Made by a program: the position numbers and the translations under genes. Of a stretch of DNA of 64,000 nt, positions 55,673 to 64,000 are shown one piece after another (within the stretch, counting starts at the first letter, position 1; each line of letters starts with the position of its first letter). The stretch is taken from contig NZ_KI260523.1 of the NCBI RefSeq assembly GCF_000468035.1, forward strand, positions 248,001-312,000, given 5' to 3'. This DNA comes from Selenomonas sp. oral taxon 892 str. F0426. Its GTDB lineage: Bacteria; Bacillota; Negativicutes; Selenomonadales; Selenomonadaceae. The notes under the pieces are model-generated. The model ran no database searches. It saw only the letters and a list, made by a program, of their open reading frames with translations, and was not told where the DNA came from.

Positions 55673-57142
55673 TCACTCTTCTCCATCCCCATGCACGGCA
55701 TCGGGGCGATAGTCACGCCCAACGATCACAATCGCCTGCTTATCGCCTGCACCGTCGACCGGCATGATAACACAGGGAAACGGCATACCGTAGAACATAT
55801 TCACATGCGCGTCCGTCGTCATCACGGCGGTCTTCGGACGATCCGAGGCACTTCCCGTCTCTACACTGGCGATGCGGAAGCCCTTTGCACGAAGGGTATC
55901 GGCGATCTCCGCACCGGCTCCATCAATTCCGCTCGCATTGATGATCATTACAGAGATATCCTCTGCACGATCCTCCGCGCTCTCCTGCACCGGCTTCTGA
56001 GCATGCTCCTCTTTCTCTGTGCCCTTCTCTTTCTTTTCCGATGCCTTATCCGCAGATTTCTTCTCACCGCGTGCGGAGCGCTGTGCCTCGATGGCAGTTT
56101 CTCCCTCCGCCAGGAGCTCCTCGGCTGAGGGGAGGAGCTCCCGCTCCTCAGTCTCCGTCATTACACGCAGACGCTCCGGCATTTGCGCACGATAGACAGT
56201 GGCATCATGCACTGCATCCTCCTCCATGCGCGCTGTCATTGTCTTTCCCACACCCGCAAAGAAGTTTTTTCGGGTTTCCATAATGTCCGGGATCCAATAG
56301 CTCACATCGCCGAGATATGCCGGTGCTCCCTCAACCATCTGCATGGAGGGCCCATTTTCCTCAACATCTTTCAGAAGCTTTGCAAAAGAGAGGAGCTGAC
56401 GCGTCGTCAGATCGGTCTCGACCGCATTTTTCACCTCATCGATCACCGCTGCGATCCGTGGGAGTACCTGCGGACTCAGGAACTGCGTGAGAAGCGCCCG
56501 CAGAAAATGCTGCTGACGCCCAATACGGCCAATATCCCCTTCACCGTCGCGATAGCGCACATATTGGATCGCCTGCGCCCCATTCATATGCTGCTCTCCC
56601 GGCGCGAGATCGATGACAAGACCGCCGTGATCATCCCAAGGGTCTTCGTAGTACATACGCTTCTCGACATCGATATCCACACCACCCACAGCATCCACGA
56701 TCCGCTCGAACGCAGACGTGTCGATCAGGATATAATGCGTGACAGGAACGCCCACGAGACTCCCGACGGCGGAAAGTGTCAGCGTATGACCACCGAACGC
56801 ATAGGCATGGTTGATCTTATCATAGCCATAGCCGCGGCCAAGGTCAATGCGTGTATCACGCGGGATCGACAGCACAGATACGCGCGCATGCTCCTCATCG
56901 ACGGCAGCGAGCATCAGTGTGTCACTGCGGCCGATATCGCCCTCCCTGCGGTCAACCCCCATGAGGACGACATAGCCCAGCTCATGCTCCGCCCCATCCT
57001 CGAAAGGATGTCCACTCCGAAGCGACCCGGACATAAAATAATGCGCACCATAATAAATGGCGCATACCAGTAGAAATGATACCGCAAAAATACCGCTTGC
57101 ATATTTGATAAATGTATGATCCGCCTTCTGTTCCCTTGCCAT
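55673..57142 (-). CDS. LytR-CpsA-Psr (LCP) family protein with LytR_C domain
   Basis: A membrane-anchored protein of 489 residues. One N-terminal helix (GIFAVSFLLVCAIYYGA) precedes the LCP domain (about 65-240) with GVDRREGDIGRSDTLML, LSIPRDTRIDL, NHAYAFGG and VRYRDGEGDIGRIGRQQ, including the Arg/Asp residues that bind polyprenyl pyrophosphate. A Lys/Glu-rich linker and a C-terminal LytR_C domain (ISVMIINASGIDGAGAEIADTL) follow. LCP enzymes attach glycopolymers to peptidoglycan. The acceptor in this diderm is unknown. It is the first gene of an LCP-ABC-F-recD2 operon. Confidence 0.93.
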   Translation of the reverse strand: MAREQKADHTFIKYASGIFAVSFLLVCAIYYGAHYFMSGSLRSGHPFEDGAEHELGYVVLMGVDRREGDIGRSDTLMLAAVDEEHARVSVLSIPRDTRIDLGRGYGYDKINHAYAFGGHTLTLSAVGSLVGVPVTHYILIDTSAFERIVDAVGGVDIDVEKRMYYEDPWDDHGGLVIDLAPGEQHMNGAQAIQYVRYRDGEGDIGRIGRQQHFLRALLTQFLSPQVLPRIAAVIDEVKNAVETDLTTRQLLSFAKLLKDVEENGPSMQMVEGAPAYLGDVSYWIPDIMETRKNFFAGVGKTMTARMEEDAVHDATVYRAQMPERLRVMTETEERELLPSAEELLAEGETAIEAQRSARGEKKSADKASEKKEKGTEKEEHAQKPVQESAEDRAEDISVMIINASGIDGAGAEIADTLRAKGFRIASVETGSASDRPKTAVMTTDAHVNMFYGMPFPCVIMPVDGAGDKQAIVIVGRDYRPDAVHGDGEE

Positions 57143-57198
57143 TCCAGTATGTCTTTCCCTTCGCTCGTGCCGTAAATCATAGATTGTCAACGGCATAC

Positions 57199-57227
57199 AG
57201 TATAACAAAAACAAAGGTTCTATGCAA
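57199..57227 (-). promoter_or_regulatory. Promoter of the LCP-ABC-F-recD2 operon
   Basis: TTGCAT (57222-57227), 17-nt spacer, TATACT (57199-57204) on the minus strand, about 57 bp before the LCP start. Confidence 0.7.
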
Positions 57228-57286
57228 ATTGAAAGGCTTTGGAGACAACAAAAAGCCCCCTCATATCTTCCCAGAGAACAAATGCA

Positions 57287-58909
57287 TCATGCCTGCGGGA
57301 AGAACACTGATTTCCCAATGAACTCGCGCAAAATCGAATTATTCGGGATGTCGTCCGTATTGTCGATCGAATCGACATACTGCAAAAATCGCAGAATCAA
57401 GCGTGCTTCCGTATAACCTTCTTCCATCTGCTTGATTTCAGATAGGAGCGGAACTGCATATGCTTTTAGTACACCGATCTCATAGATCAGTGCGGAGTTG
57501 AAGAGGGCATCCGCATCCTCTTGAAACGGGAAGATATACTTCTCCTCTCCGGCTCTGACATCCGGCCATTGGCGTATGCTCTTGAGTGCCTTTGCACCGC
57601 GAAACTGGTAGTCCCGTACAAGACGTCGCAGAAAACGAACCTCGGTCGTTGGAATCCGATTGTGTGCGTCAATGTTCAGCTGAGTCAATGCACTGATATA
57701 TATTTTATATTTATTGATGCGTGGAATAGCCTTCGTAAGATATTCGTTCAGCCCGTGAATGCCCTCAATGATGATGGGCTGATCTTTTTGAATGGCGAGG
57801 AATGCATCCTCCTTCCACTCCCTCTTCCCCGTGATGAAATTGTAGCGTGGGATTTGAACCTCCCGACCTGCCAAGAGGTTGAGCATATTCTCATTGAAGA
57901 GCTTTGTATCCAATGCGTCGAGAGACTCATAGTCATACTCTCCTTTTTCATTCAGAGGAGTATCCTCTCGATTGAGGAAGTAATCATCGAGAGAGATCAT
58001 CACAGGGCGCAGCCCATTGACACGCAGCTGGATGCGCAGACGCTGTGCAAAGGAAGTCTTTCCTGAGGAGGAGGGACCGGCAATCAGAATGATACGGATA
58101 TTCTCCTGATTGGCAGCAATATGATCCGCAATCTGTGCAATTCTCTTTTCCTGCAGTCCCTCCGAGATGCGGATGAGCTCCCCGATTTGATGCTCTTTGT
58201 TCATGCGATTGAGGTCGGAGATAAACCTGCACTCCAAGATATCTGCCCATTCCTTCGACTCCGCAAGGATGGAGCCAAACTTTGGCTGGTTGATTCGCTG
58301 CCGGATGTGCCCCTGCGTCATCTCGTCAGGAGTACGGATGAGTACGCCGTCAGGTTCGTAATCGAGCTCAAACAGTCCAAGCTCTCCTGTCTCATAGAGC
58401 ATCGGGCCGTAGAGATAGTCGAAGCAGTCCTCACACGTATAGATGCTGATCGTCTCGTTTGATAACGCAGAGAGCAGCTGCACCTTTCCATCGCGCCCCT
58501 GCCGGCGAAAGAGATCAATGGCATCCTCACGCGATATACTGCGCTTGATGATCGGAAGATTCGCCGCAATCATTTCCCGCATCTGAGCCTCGATTTTCTC
58601 GATAAAGGCGGGCTCAATCGCAGCGTTTGGCATCTTTATTTCACAGTATAGGCCCTTATTTACGGTAAATTTGGCAATGACTTCTGCACGTTTCTCCAAT
58701 TGATTTACCGCAGCAATCAGCAGAAAGAGCACAGAGCGCCGATAGATTGTCCACCCATGGGGAGAGTCGCGTGTCACAAAACGGATCTCGTCCGCTTCGG
58801 CGTATGATGTTTGAAGATCATGTATTTCCCCATTGATCTTCGCTGCAACAATCAGGCTGTCATATAAATGTTGGCTCTCTTTGGCGCACATAATCAGACT
58901 TTTTCCCAT
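57287..58909 (-). CDS. Nucleoside kinase with threonyl-tRNA-synthetase-like N-terminus
   Basis: A protein of 540 residues. The N-terminal half (about 1-260) resembles the second additional domain of threonyl-tRNA synthetase (FVTRDSPHGWTIYRRSVLFLL, QGRDGKVQLLS). The C-terminal half is a uridine kinase-like P-loop domain with Walker A IAGPSSSGKTSFAQRL, ISLDDYFLNREDTP and IIIEGIHGLNE. Fusions of this layout are common in Firmicutes and are annotated as uridine kinases or nucleoside kinases; the true substrate is not established. The start at 58909 has GGAGG 9 nt upstream; the longer frame to 59080 lies in the terminator region and is rejected. Confidence 0.9.
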   Translation of the reverse strand: MGKSLIMCAKESQHLYDSLIVAAKINGEIHDLQTSYAEADEIRFVTRDSPHGWTIYRRSVLFLLIAAVNQLEKRAEVIAKFTVNKGLYCEIKMPNAAIEPAFIEKIEAQMREMIAANLPIIKRSISREDAIDLFRRQGRDGKVQLLSALSNETISIYTCEDCFDYLYGPMLYETGELGLFELDYEPDGVLIRTPDEMTQGHIRQRINQPKFGSILAESKEWADILECRFISDLNRMNKEHQIGELIRISEGLQEKRIAQIADHIAANQENIRIILIAGPSSSGKTSFAQRLRIQLRVNGLRPVMISLDDYFLNREDTPLNEKGEYDYESLDALDTKLFNENMLNLLAGREVQIPRYNFITGKREWKEDAFLAIQKDQPIIIEGIHGLNEYLTKAIPRINKYKIYISALTQLNIDAHNRIPTTEVRFLRRLVRDYQFRGAKALKSIRQWPDVRAGEEKYIFPFQEDADALFNSALIYEIGVLKAYAVPLLSEIKQMEEGYTEARLILRFLQYVDSIDNTDDIPNNSILREFIGKSVFFPQA

Positions 58910-58938
58910 AGAGAATATCCTCCCTTTCCTCTCTATAT

Positions 58939-58970
58939 AAAAATCCTGCTCATCGTACGAGCAGGATTTT
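58939..58970 (-). terminator. Terminator of the DUF47-pit operon
   Basis: Minus-strand AAAATCCTGCTC/GAGCAGGATTTT stem, 7-nt loop, then T-rich sequence, starting 8 bp after the pit stop. Confidence 0.9.
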
Positions 58971-58977
58971 CTGTCCA

Positions 58978-59976
58978 TCAGATAAACATCATTACAATCT
59001 TGTATGTAATTGCCCCCATGACTGCGGTGCAGGGAATCGTCATCACCCATGCAATCACCATCTGCTGGGCAACCCCCCAACGAACCGCGTTGATGCGCTT
59101 TGCCGCACCGACCCCCATGATCGATCCAGACACGACGTGCGTCGTACTGACGGGCAGATGCAGAAGAGTCGCACCAAATATGATGATGGAGGAGTTCAGA
59201 TCTGCTGCGAATCCAGAAATCGGCTGCAGCTTAAAGATCTTCCCCCCGATCGTCTTGATGATGCGCCAGCCGCCGCAAGCAGTTCCGGATGCCATTGCAA
59301 GTGCCGCAAGCACCTTGACATAGGTGGGAACCTCAAAAACATCGATGTAACCACCGGCAAGCAGCGCAAGGGTCATGATGCCCATCGACTTCTGTGCATC
59401 ATTGGAGCCATGCGAGAACGCCATCGTGGCTGCCGTCAAGATCTGCATCTTCTTAAACTTGCCATTGATCGATGCAGGCCGAAAGCGTCCAAAGAAGCGA
59501 AACAGAACGAGCATAATCACGCATCCCAAGGCCATACCAACGAGAGGCGAGAGAATCAGGGAAAGTATAATTTTTCCGATTCCATAAAAATTAAGGCCAT
59601 CAATACCAGAGACAGAGACGAGAACGGCACCAATAAGGCCGCCGATGAGTGCGTGGGAACTGCTGGATGGCATACCAAACTTCCACGTTATGATATTCCA
59701 TATGATAGAACCAAAGAGCGCAGCAATCAATACGTGTTCATCTACGTGAGAGGCCGATTTCACGATGTCCGATCCGATGGTCTTTGCAACACCCGTGCTG
59801 TACATAGCGCCAAAGAAATTAAGAACGGCTGCCATGATAATCGCATTCTGTGGGCTGATGGCTCTTGTCGATACGGATGTCGCAATCGCATTCGCTGTAT
59901 CATGGAACCCGTTGATAAAGTCAAAGATGAGCGACAAGATAATGACCAAGAAGATCATAAGCTGGAAATCAGGCAT
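58978..59976 (-). CDS. pit: PiT family inorganic phosphate transporter
   Basis: A membrane protein of 332 residues with about ten membrane helices. The family repeat appears twice, as FDFINGFHDTANAIATSVSTRAI near the N-terminus and MAFSHGSNDAQKSMGIMTLALL in the second half. It carries phosphate (as metal-phosphate) with a cation gradient. The start overlaps the upstream DUF47 stop by 8 bp, so the two are coupled; DUF47 proteins are thought to modulate Pit activity. Confidence 0.94.
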   Translation of the reverse strand: MPDFQLMIFLVIILSLIFDFINGFHDTANAIATSVSTRAISPQNAIIMAAVLNFFGAMYSTGVAKTIGSDIVKSASHVDEHVLIAALFGSIIWNIITWKFGMPSSSSHALIGGLIGAVLVSVSGIDGLNFYGIGKIILSLILSPLVGMALGCVIMLVLFRFFGRFRPASINGKFKKMQILTAATMAFSHGSNDAQKSMGIMTLALLAGGYIDVFEVPTYVKVLAALAMASGTACGGWRIIKTIGGKIFKLQPISGFAADLNSSIIIFGATLLHLPVSTTHVVSGSIMGVGAAKRINAVRWGVAQQMVIAWVMTIPCTAVMGAITYKIVMMFI

Positions 59977-60595
59977 ACTTCATTACCACTCCCCGCAGCA
60001 TATCCGCAATGAGTTCACAATGATCCAGAGTATCCTCTAACTGCTCCAAGACATCCTTCCAGCGAATGAGCTCAATCGGATCCTTTTCATTTTCGAAAAG
60101 ATAGGCGACCTCGCTGCGGTAGATGAGATCTCCCTCACTCTCAAAACGCTCGATCTTATGAGAGGCATCCAGTATCTGCATTTGATTCTTGCGGATGTTT
60201 TCGAGGTAGGATACTGCCCGAACGACCTCCTCCGTCGCAGAGATCAGGAGCTTCGTGAGCTTGATTGCGCCCGGCATCGGCTTTCCCATACGGTACATAT
60301 CATAGCGCTGGAGAATGCCCTGCAGGAGGTCGACGCCGTCGTCCAGATCATTTGCCATGGCATAGATATCTTCTCGGTCAATCGGCGTGATAAATGTCAG
60401 ATTCAGCTTATCTATAATGCGGTCATTGATCGCATCTGCTTCGTGTTCGATCCGATTGATGACCTCTACCTTCGCATTGGCGGTTGTATAGTCCTGCATC
60501 ACCTCGTCTAAAACCAGCGCGCCTTTCTGAAAGTACTTTGCACTCTCGATGAACAGGTCGAAGAATTCGTCATCTTTCTGTTTGAAATTAAACAT
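59969..60595 (-). CDS. DUF47 family (PhoU-like) Pit accessory protein
   Basis: A cytoplasmic, all-helical protein of 208 residues with PhoU-like fold features. It begins MFNFKQKDDEFFDLFIESA and contains INRIEHEADAINDRIIDKL and DLDDGVDLLQGIL, where repeated acidic positions are thought to bind metal. It is encoded upstream of and overlapping pit, the standard arrangement. It probably regulates phosphate uptake by Pit. The start at 60595 has AGGGG 10 nt upstream; a longer frame to 60649 has no ribosome binding site. Confidence 0.92.
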   Translation of the reverse strand: MFNFKQKDDEFFDLFIESAKYFQKGALVLDEVMQDYTTANAKVEVINRIEHEADAINDRIIDKLNLTFITPIDREDIYAMANDLDDGVDLLQGILQRYDMYRMGKPMPGAIKLTKLLISATEEVVRAVSYLENIRKNQMQILDASHKIERFESEGDLIYRSEVAYLFENEKDPIELIRWKDVLEQLEDTLDHCELIADMLRGVVMKYA

Positions 60596-60653
60596 AAATC
60601 CAAATCCCCTATGATGTAAAATATGGAGGCGCTTACATAGAATATGCAAGGTA

Positions 60654-60682
60654 ATAATATCATTATTTCAGAGGGACAGCAA
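60654..60682 (-). promoter_or_regulatory. Promoter of the DUF47-pit operon
   Basis: TTGCTG (60677-60682), 17-nt spacer, TATTAT (60654-60659) on the minus strand. No Pho-box was recognised. Confidence 0.55.
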
Positions 60683-60724
60683 GATAAATTTGAAAAGCAG
60701 CGCTCCAGGTTCATCGTAGACAAG

Positions 60725-60765
60725 CAAAAAAGATGCTGCACGAAGCGGGAAAACTTTGTGCAGCA
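60725..60765 (-). terminator. Terminator downstream of the ABC importer operon
   Basis: Minus-strand TGCTGCAC/GTGCAGCA stem followed by TCTTTTTT, about 137 bp past the last ABC gene. Confidence 0.8.
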
Positions 60766-60793
60766 CCCTTGATGTTGTGTTAGATGTATCCTT

Positions 60794-60865
60794 GCAAGTG
60801 CCCCTTCCAGTGCTTACTCGGTCCCCCATAGAAACGGGAGAAGCGGCGCTCGGAGGGCAGCTCTT
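60794..60865. repeat. Degenerate copy of the palindromic GC-rich repeat
   Basis: AAGTGCCCCTTCCA, then GTCCCCC, then ACGGGAG and GGAGGGCAGCTC follow the same order as the arms of the element at 37518-37650, but shorter and without the central stems. It lies between the last ABC gene and its terminator. The rest of the roughly 300-bp gap holds only the terminator and the DUF47 promoter. Confidence 0.4.
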
Positions 60866-60901
60866 TTCTAACGCATATTCGATTTTCTTGAATATCCGAT
60901 G

Positions 60902-61732
60902 CTATGCAGGGATTTCCACTTCTGGAACTTCAATACGCGGTGCCTTTCCCTTTGGCAGGAGAGTAAACACAGACTTTAGCAGTTTCTGCGTGTACGGATG
61001 CTTCGCCTGTGCGAGATCTTTCCCCTCCAGCTCCTCCACAACCTTGCCGAAGTACATAACGACGACGCGGGTGCAGAGACGCGAGACAAGTGCGAGATCA
61101 TGACAGATAAAGAGAATCGTCAGATTCCGCTCGCGCTGGATACGGACAAGGAGCTCCACGATCGTTTCCTGGACGGAAACATCGAGTGCGCTCGTTGCCT
61201 CATCGCAGACCAGAATCTCAGGCTCGAGGGCAAGCGCACGCGCGATACCTACACGCTGCCGCTGCCCGCCGCTCATATTCGCGGGGTAGCGTTCAGCAAA
61301 CTCCTCGGGCAGATCGACGAGACGGAGCAGTTCTGCTGCCTTGTCCCGTGCACTGCCTTCGAGAATACCGAAGTTCCGAAGCGGTTCACAGATGATGTCC
61401 TTGATCTTCATCTTCGGATTGAACGAGGTCGTCGGGTCCTGGAACACCATCTGGATGTTGCGCCGCATATTGCGCGCATCCTCGCCCTTGAGGCCGGTGA
61501 TCTCCTGGTCTTTAAAGAAGATCTGTCCCTCCGACGGCGGATGCAGCTGCATCAATGTGCGCACCAGCGTACTCTTTCCGCAGCCGCTCTCACCAACGAT
61601 GCCGAGAATATCTCCCCGATAGACGGGGAACGTCACGTCATCGCATGCCGTAAGTACCTTACCACCCTCCAGAGGAAAGCGCTTCGTGATGTGATCGATG
61701 CGCAGGATAACCTCACGCTCCGATGTTGTCAT
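60902..61732 (-). CDS. ABC importer ATP-binding protein, DppF/OppF/NikE type
   Basis: An ATPase of 276 residues. Walker A GIVGESGCGKSTLVRTL, Q-loop MVFQDPTTSFNP, signature MSGGQRQRVGIARALALEP and Walker B ILVCDEATSALDVSVQ are visible. The C-terminal part with KHPYTQKLLKSVF and PKGKAPRIEV is the oligopeptide-ABC extension. GGAGG lies 8 nt before ATG at 61732, and the start overlaps the previous gene by 20 bp. It powers uptake of peptides or nickel chelates with the proteins encoded upstream. The longer frame to 61882 lies in the upstream gene and is rejected. Confidence 0.92.
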   Translation of the reverse strand: MTTSEREVILRIDHITKRFPLEGGKVLTACDDVTFPVYRGDILGIVGESGCGKSTLVRTLMQLHPPSEGQIFFKDQEITGLKGEDARNMRRNIQMVFQDPTTSFNPKMKIKDIICEPLRNFGILEGSARDKAAELLRLVDLPEEFAERYPANMSGGQRQRVGIARALALEPEILVCDEATSALDVSVQETIVELLVRIQRERNLTILFICHDLALVSRLCTRVVVMYFGKVVEELEGKDLAQAKHPYTQKLLKSVFTLLPKGKAPRIEVPEVEIPA

Positions 61733-62510
61733 AACGCTCTCCTCCAATCTGTGGTACGGCACGCAGGAGTTCCTTTGTATACGCCTGCTGTGCGTGCTCG
61801 ATGATCTCTTCGGCGGTGCCGTGCTCGACAACATTGCCGCTCTGCATAACCATGATCTGGTCGGACATATAGGCAGCGACACCGAGGTTGTGCGTCACGA
61901 GCACAATGGATGTCCCATCTAGTTGACAGATATCCATCATTTCGTTGACGACCTGTGCCTGCGTCGTCACATCCAGTGCCGATGTAGGCTCATCGGCGAG
62001 CAGGAGTGCCGGCTTGAAGAACATTGCCATGGCAACCCCCACACGCTGACGCATACCACCCGAGAGTTCAAAAGGGAAACTCTTCATGACATTAGCGGGA
62101 TTGGAGAGGTGCATGCGCGCCAGCATATCCTGTGCCTGCGCAGCAGCCTCCTTCACGCCCATATCATCGTGTGTCTGAATGTACTCAACGAACTGCTCGC
62201 CGATGGTCCGAATCGGATCCATCATACTGCCGCTGTCCTGGAAGATCATCGCGGCGGTCTTGCCGCTCACGCGGCGCCAGTCCTCTGCGGAGCACTTCGT
62301 CATGTCCTTCCCGTCATAGAGGATCTCACCGGCCGTTACCCTGCCGACATGCGGCAGGCAGCCGAGCATCGCCCGAATGACGGTGGTCTTTCCGCTGCCG
62401 CTTTCGCCGACAATGGTCAGCACTTCCCCGTCCTTGAGGGTGAAGTCCACACCGTGCACCATTTCCGTGCCTTCGTATGCGATTTTGAGCCCTCGCACCT
62501 CAACTAACAT
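61713..62510 (-). CDS. ABC importer ATP-binding protein, DppD/OppD/NikD type
   Basis: An ATPase of 265 residues. Walker A IVGESGSGKTTVIRAML, Q-loop MIFQDSGSMMDP, signature FELSGGMRQRVGVAMAM and Walker B LLLADEPTSALDVTTQ are visible. The C-terminus has QQAYTKELLRAVPQIG. It is 18 bp after the substrate-binding protein gene and overlaps the next ATPase gene by 20 bp. The permeases are not between these genes, so they are expected upstream, beyond the right edge. Confidence 0.93.
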   Translation of the reverse strand: MLVEVRGLKIAYEGTEMVHGVDFTLKDGEVLTIVGESGSGKTTVIRAMLGCLPHVGRVTAGEILYDGKDMTKCSAEDWRRVSGKTAAMIFQDSGSMMDPIRTIGEQFVEYIQTHDDMGVKEAAAQAQDMLARMHLSNPANVMKSFPFELSGGMRQRVGVAMAMFFKPALLLADEPTSALDVTTQAQVVNEMMDICQLDGTSIVLVTHNLGVAAYMSDQIMVMQSGNVVEHGTAEEIIEHAQQAYTKELLRAVPQIGGERYDNIGA

Positions 62511-62528
62511 TCGGGCTTCTCCTCCTTA

Positions 62529-64000
62529 TTACTTCGCAGGTTTGATCTTGTTCGTGATCCAGTAGTAGTCTGCCGGATGCATAATCGCGCCCGTGATCTT
62601 CGTGGAACTGATGATGTTCGTCTCGGGATAACCAAGGAATAGCGCTGCGCCGTCGTCCAGCAGAATCTGCTGCATATCGATCATCAGCTGACGGCGTTTT
62701 CCACGGTCAAACTCAACAGCAAGGTCAGCACAGAGCGCATCGTATGCAGGATTGCTGTAACCGGAGCCGTTCTGCGGGTTGTTGCCGTTGATGTTCGTGC
62801 GCCAGTACCAGTTGAGGTAAATCTCGGGGTCACCCGTATTTGCCGTCGTGATGTTGGAAATCAGCAGGTCATACTCACCATTGATTCCAATTTTGTCAAG
62901 AAGATTGTAATCAACCGTCTTGACCTTCACATCGATGCCAACCTTCTTCGCATCCGCCTGGACTGCCTCTGCATAGATCGGCAGCTCAGCACGGCTGTTG
63001 TAGATGATAAAGTCCACAGACAGTGGTTTGCCGTCCTTATCACGAATGCCGTCGCCGTCTGTATCCTTCCAGCCTGCCTCATCGAGGAGCTGCTTTGCAC
63101 GCTCGACATTATAGGCATTCGGATCGGTCAGCTGATCGAAACCATAGTCAAGAGAGGGCGGAACCGGAGCCTTTCCCGGGATAAAGGTCCCTTTGAGGAT
63201 AACCTCATTGTACGCCTTGCGGTCCGTCATCGAAATGAACGCAGCGCGTACCTTCGGATCGCCAAGAATCCCCTTTTGGTTGATGCGCGCCAAAACCGTA
63301 CGCAGCGATGCAATGCGGTCAACATGGAACTTCGCAGTGTCACTGAAGAGCCCAATATCACCAGCAGCAATGTTGACTGCCATATCGACCTCACCCGACT
63401 GCAGGGCCATCGCGCGTGTATTCGGATCGTCGATGGACGGAATCTCTATCGTTTCAAAGGGAACTTCTCCGCCCCAGTAGTTCGGGTTCTTCTTCATGAC
63501 GGCCTTTTCCTTCACGAAGGCCTCACAGACATACGGACCGGTACCAATAGGTCCCTGCGTTGCAAAGTTACGCTCCTTTTCGCTCTCAACATCGACAATG
63601 AGGAAGAGCGGATCTGCAAGATAGCCCAGCATACTCGGTGCCGGTTTATCCGTCGTGATCTTGAGTGTCTGTCCGTCCGCCTCCATATTCGTATACTTGA
63701 AGAAGGTTGCTGCGCGTGTATTCTTCGCAAATGTACGCTCAAGGGATGCCTTGACCGCTGCAGCCGTCAGAGGCCTGCCGTTCGAAAACTTAACATCACG
63801 AATTTTGAATATCCACGTCAGCTTATCGTCACTGATCTCCCAACTCTCGGCAAGCCACGGCTGGATGTTCATCTTTTCATCAAACTGCGTCAGTGTCTCA
63901 CCTATGCCATAGCGTACGACAACCCATCCAAATGCATTCTCCGTGGGTTCAAGAGAATCCGCAAAATTTGTAACGCCGACCTTCAGCGTCGTTTTGTCGC
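62529..64000 (-). CDS. ABC importer substrate-binding protein, SBP_bac_5 family (5' end outside window)
   Basis: At least 490 residues; the N-terminus with the signal sequence lies past the right edge, and the frame stays open to base 64000. The visible part begins DKTTLKVGVTNFADSLEPTE and contains TQFDEKMNIQPWLAESWEIS, TWIFKIRDVKFSNGRPLTA, GTGPYVCEAFVKEKAVM and ADYYWITNKIKPAK at the end. The family binds peptides, nickel chelates or opines in the periplasm or at the membrane. The start of the fragment resembles nickel-binding members, but the ligand cannot be fixed. A Met at 63872 is internal, not the start. Confidence 0.92.
   Translation of the reverse strand, partial: DKTTLKVGVTNFADSLEPTENAFGWVVVRYGIGETLTQFDEKMNIQPWLAESWEISDDKLTWIFKIRDVKFSNGRPLTAAAVKASLERTFAKNTRAATFFKYTNMEADGQTLKITTDKPAPSMLGYLADPLFLIVDVESEKERNFATQGPIGTGPYVCEAFVKEKAVMKKNPNYWGGEVPFETIEIPSIDDPNTRAMALQSGEVDMAVNIAAGDIGLFSDTAKFHVDRIASLRTVLARINQKGILGDPKVRAAFISMTDRKAYNEVILKGTFIPGKAPVPPSLDYGFDQLTDPNAYNVERAKQLLDEAGWKDTDGDGIRDKDGKPLSVDFIIYNSRAELPIYAEAVQADAKKVGIDVKVKTVDYNLLDKIGINGEYDLLISNITTANTGDPEIYLNWYWRTNINGNNPQNGSGYSNPAYDALCADLAVEFDRGKRRQLMIDMQQILLDDGAALFLGYPETNIISSTKITGAIMHPADYYWITNKIKPAK

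Overview
The window looks like a chromosomal segment of a diderm Firmicute of the class Negativicutes, most likely Selenomonas or a close relative. It mixes Firmicutes features (a glmS ribozyme, a PyrR-type attenuator ahead of the pyr operon, the dprA-topA-trmFO-hslVU cluster, RecD2, LytTR signalling) with outer-membrane proteins (a two-partner secretion pair and an autotransporter). The genus is inferred from gene content; no search was run. Almost every gene is on the minus strand. The only plus-strand genes are three at 48.4-51.4 kb.

Region by region (minus strand unless noted). 0-3.7 kb: pentose and deoxyribose use. A LacI-type regulator, a SIS isomerase and an RbsD/FucU protein share a promoter with a LacI-type operator; deoC-rbsK have their own promoter. 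3.8-6.0 kb: glmS with promoter, self-cleaving glmS ribozyme and terminator. 6.0-6.3 kb: tRNA-Tyr and tRNA-Met unit. 6.3-13.2 kb: a long close-packed run, dtd, M29 aminopeptidase, a secreted unknown, YitT, metallo-hydrolase, cyclophilin, GIY-YIG, greA, lysS. 13.2-20.8 kb: M18 aminopeptidase, tRNA-Pro, HAD phosphatase, comEC/comEA, speD, rarA. 20.9-28.5 kb: dprA-topA-trmFO-hslV-hslU with overlapping stops and starts, a 25-residue membrane microprotein, and an NlpC/P60 enzyme. 28.5-28.9 kb: rnpB. 29.0-37.4 kb: pyrB-pyrC-carA-carB-pyrK-pyrD behind an attenuator.

37.5-51.5 kb is the accessory surface region. A minus-strand operon encodes a GT8 glycosyltransferase, a classical autotransporter with a Pro-Gln stalk, a 1825-residue TpsA adhesin with a YDG repeat array, and its TpsB pore. 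A plus-strand operon diverges from it and encodes a LytTR response regulator plus two membrane sensor proteins. The first sensor keeps the ATPase domain but has lost the phosphoacceptor His. The second keeps the His box but ends before any ATPase domain. Together they could form a split sensor kinase acting in trans and controlling the divergent adhesin operon. This is the most interesting candidate system in the window.

51.6-64 kb: an operon of an LCP protein, an ABC-F ATPase and RecD2; a TGS/uridine-kinase-like nucleoside kinase; a DUF47-Pit phosphate transporter pair; and the end of a peptide/nickel-type ABC importer operon that runs off the right edge. No phage, insertion sequence or CRISPR array was seen.
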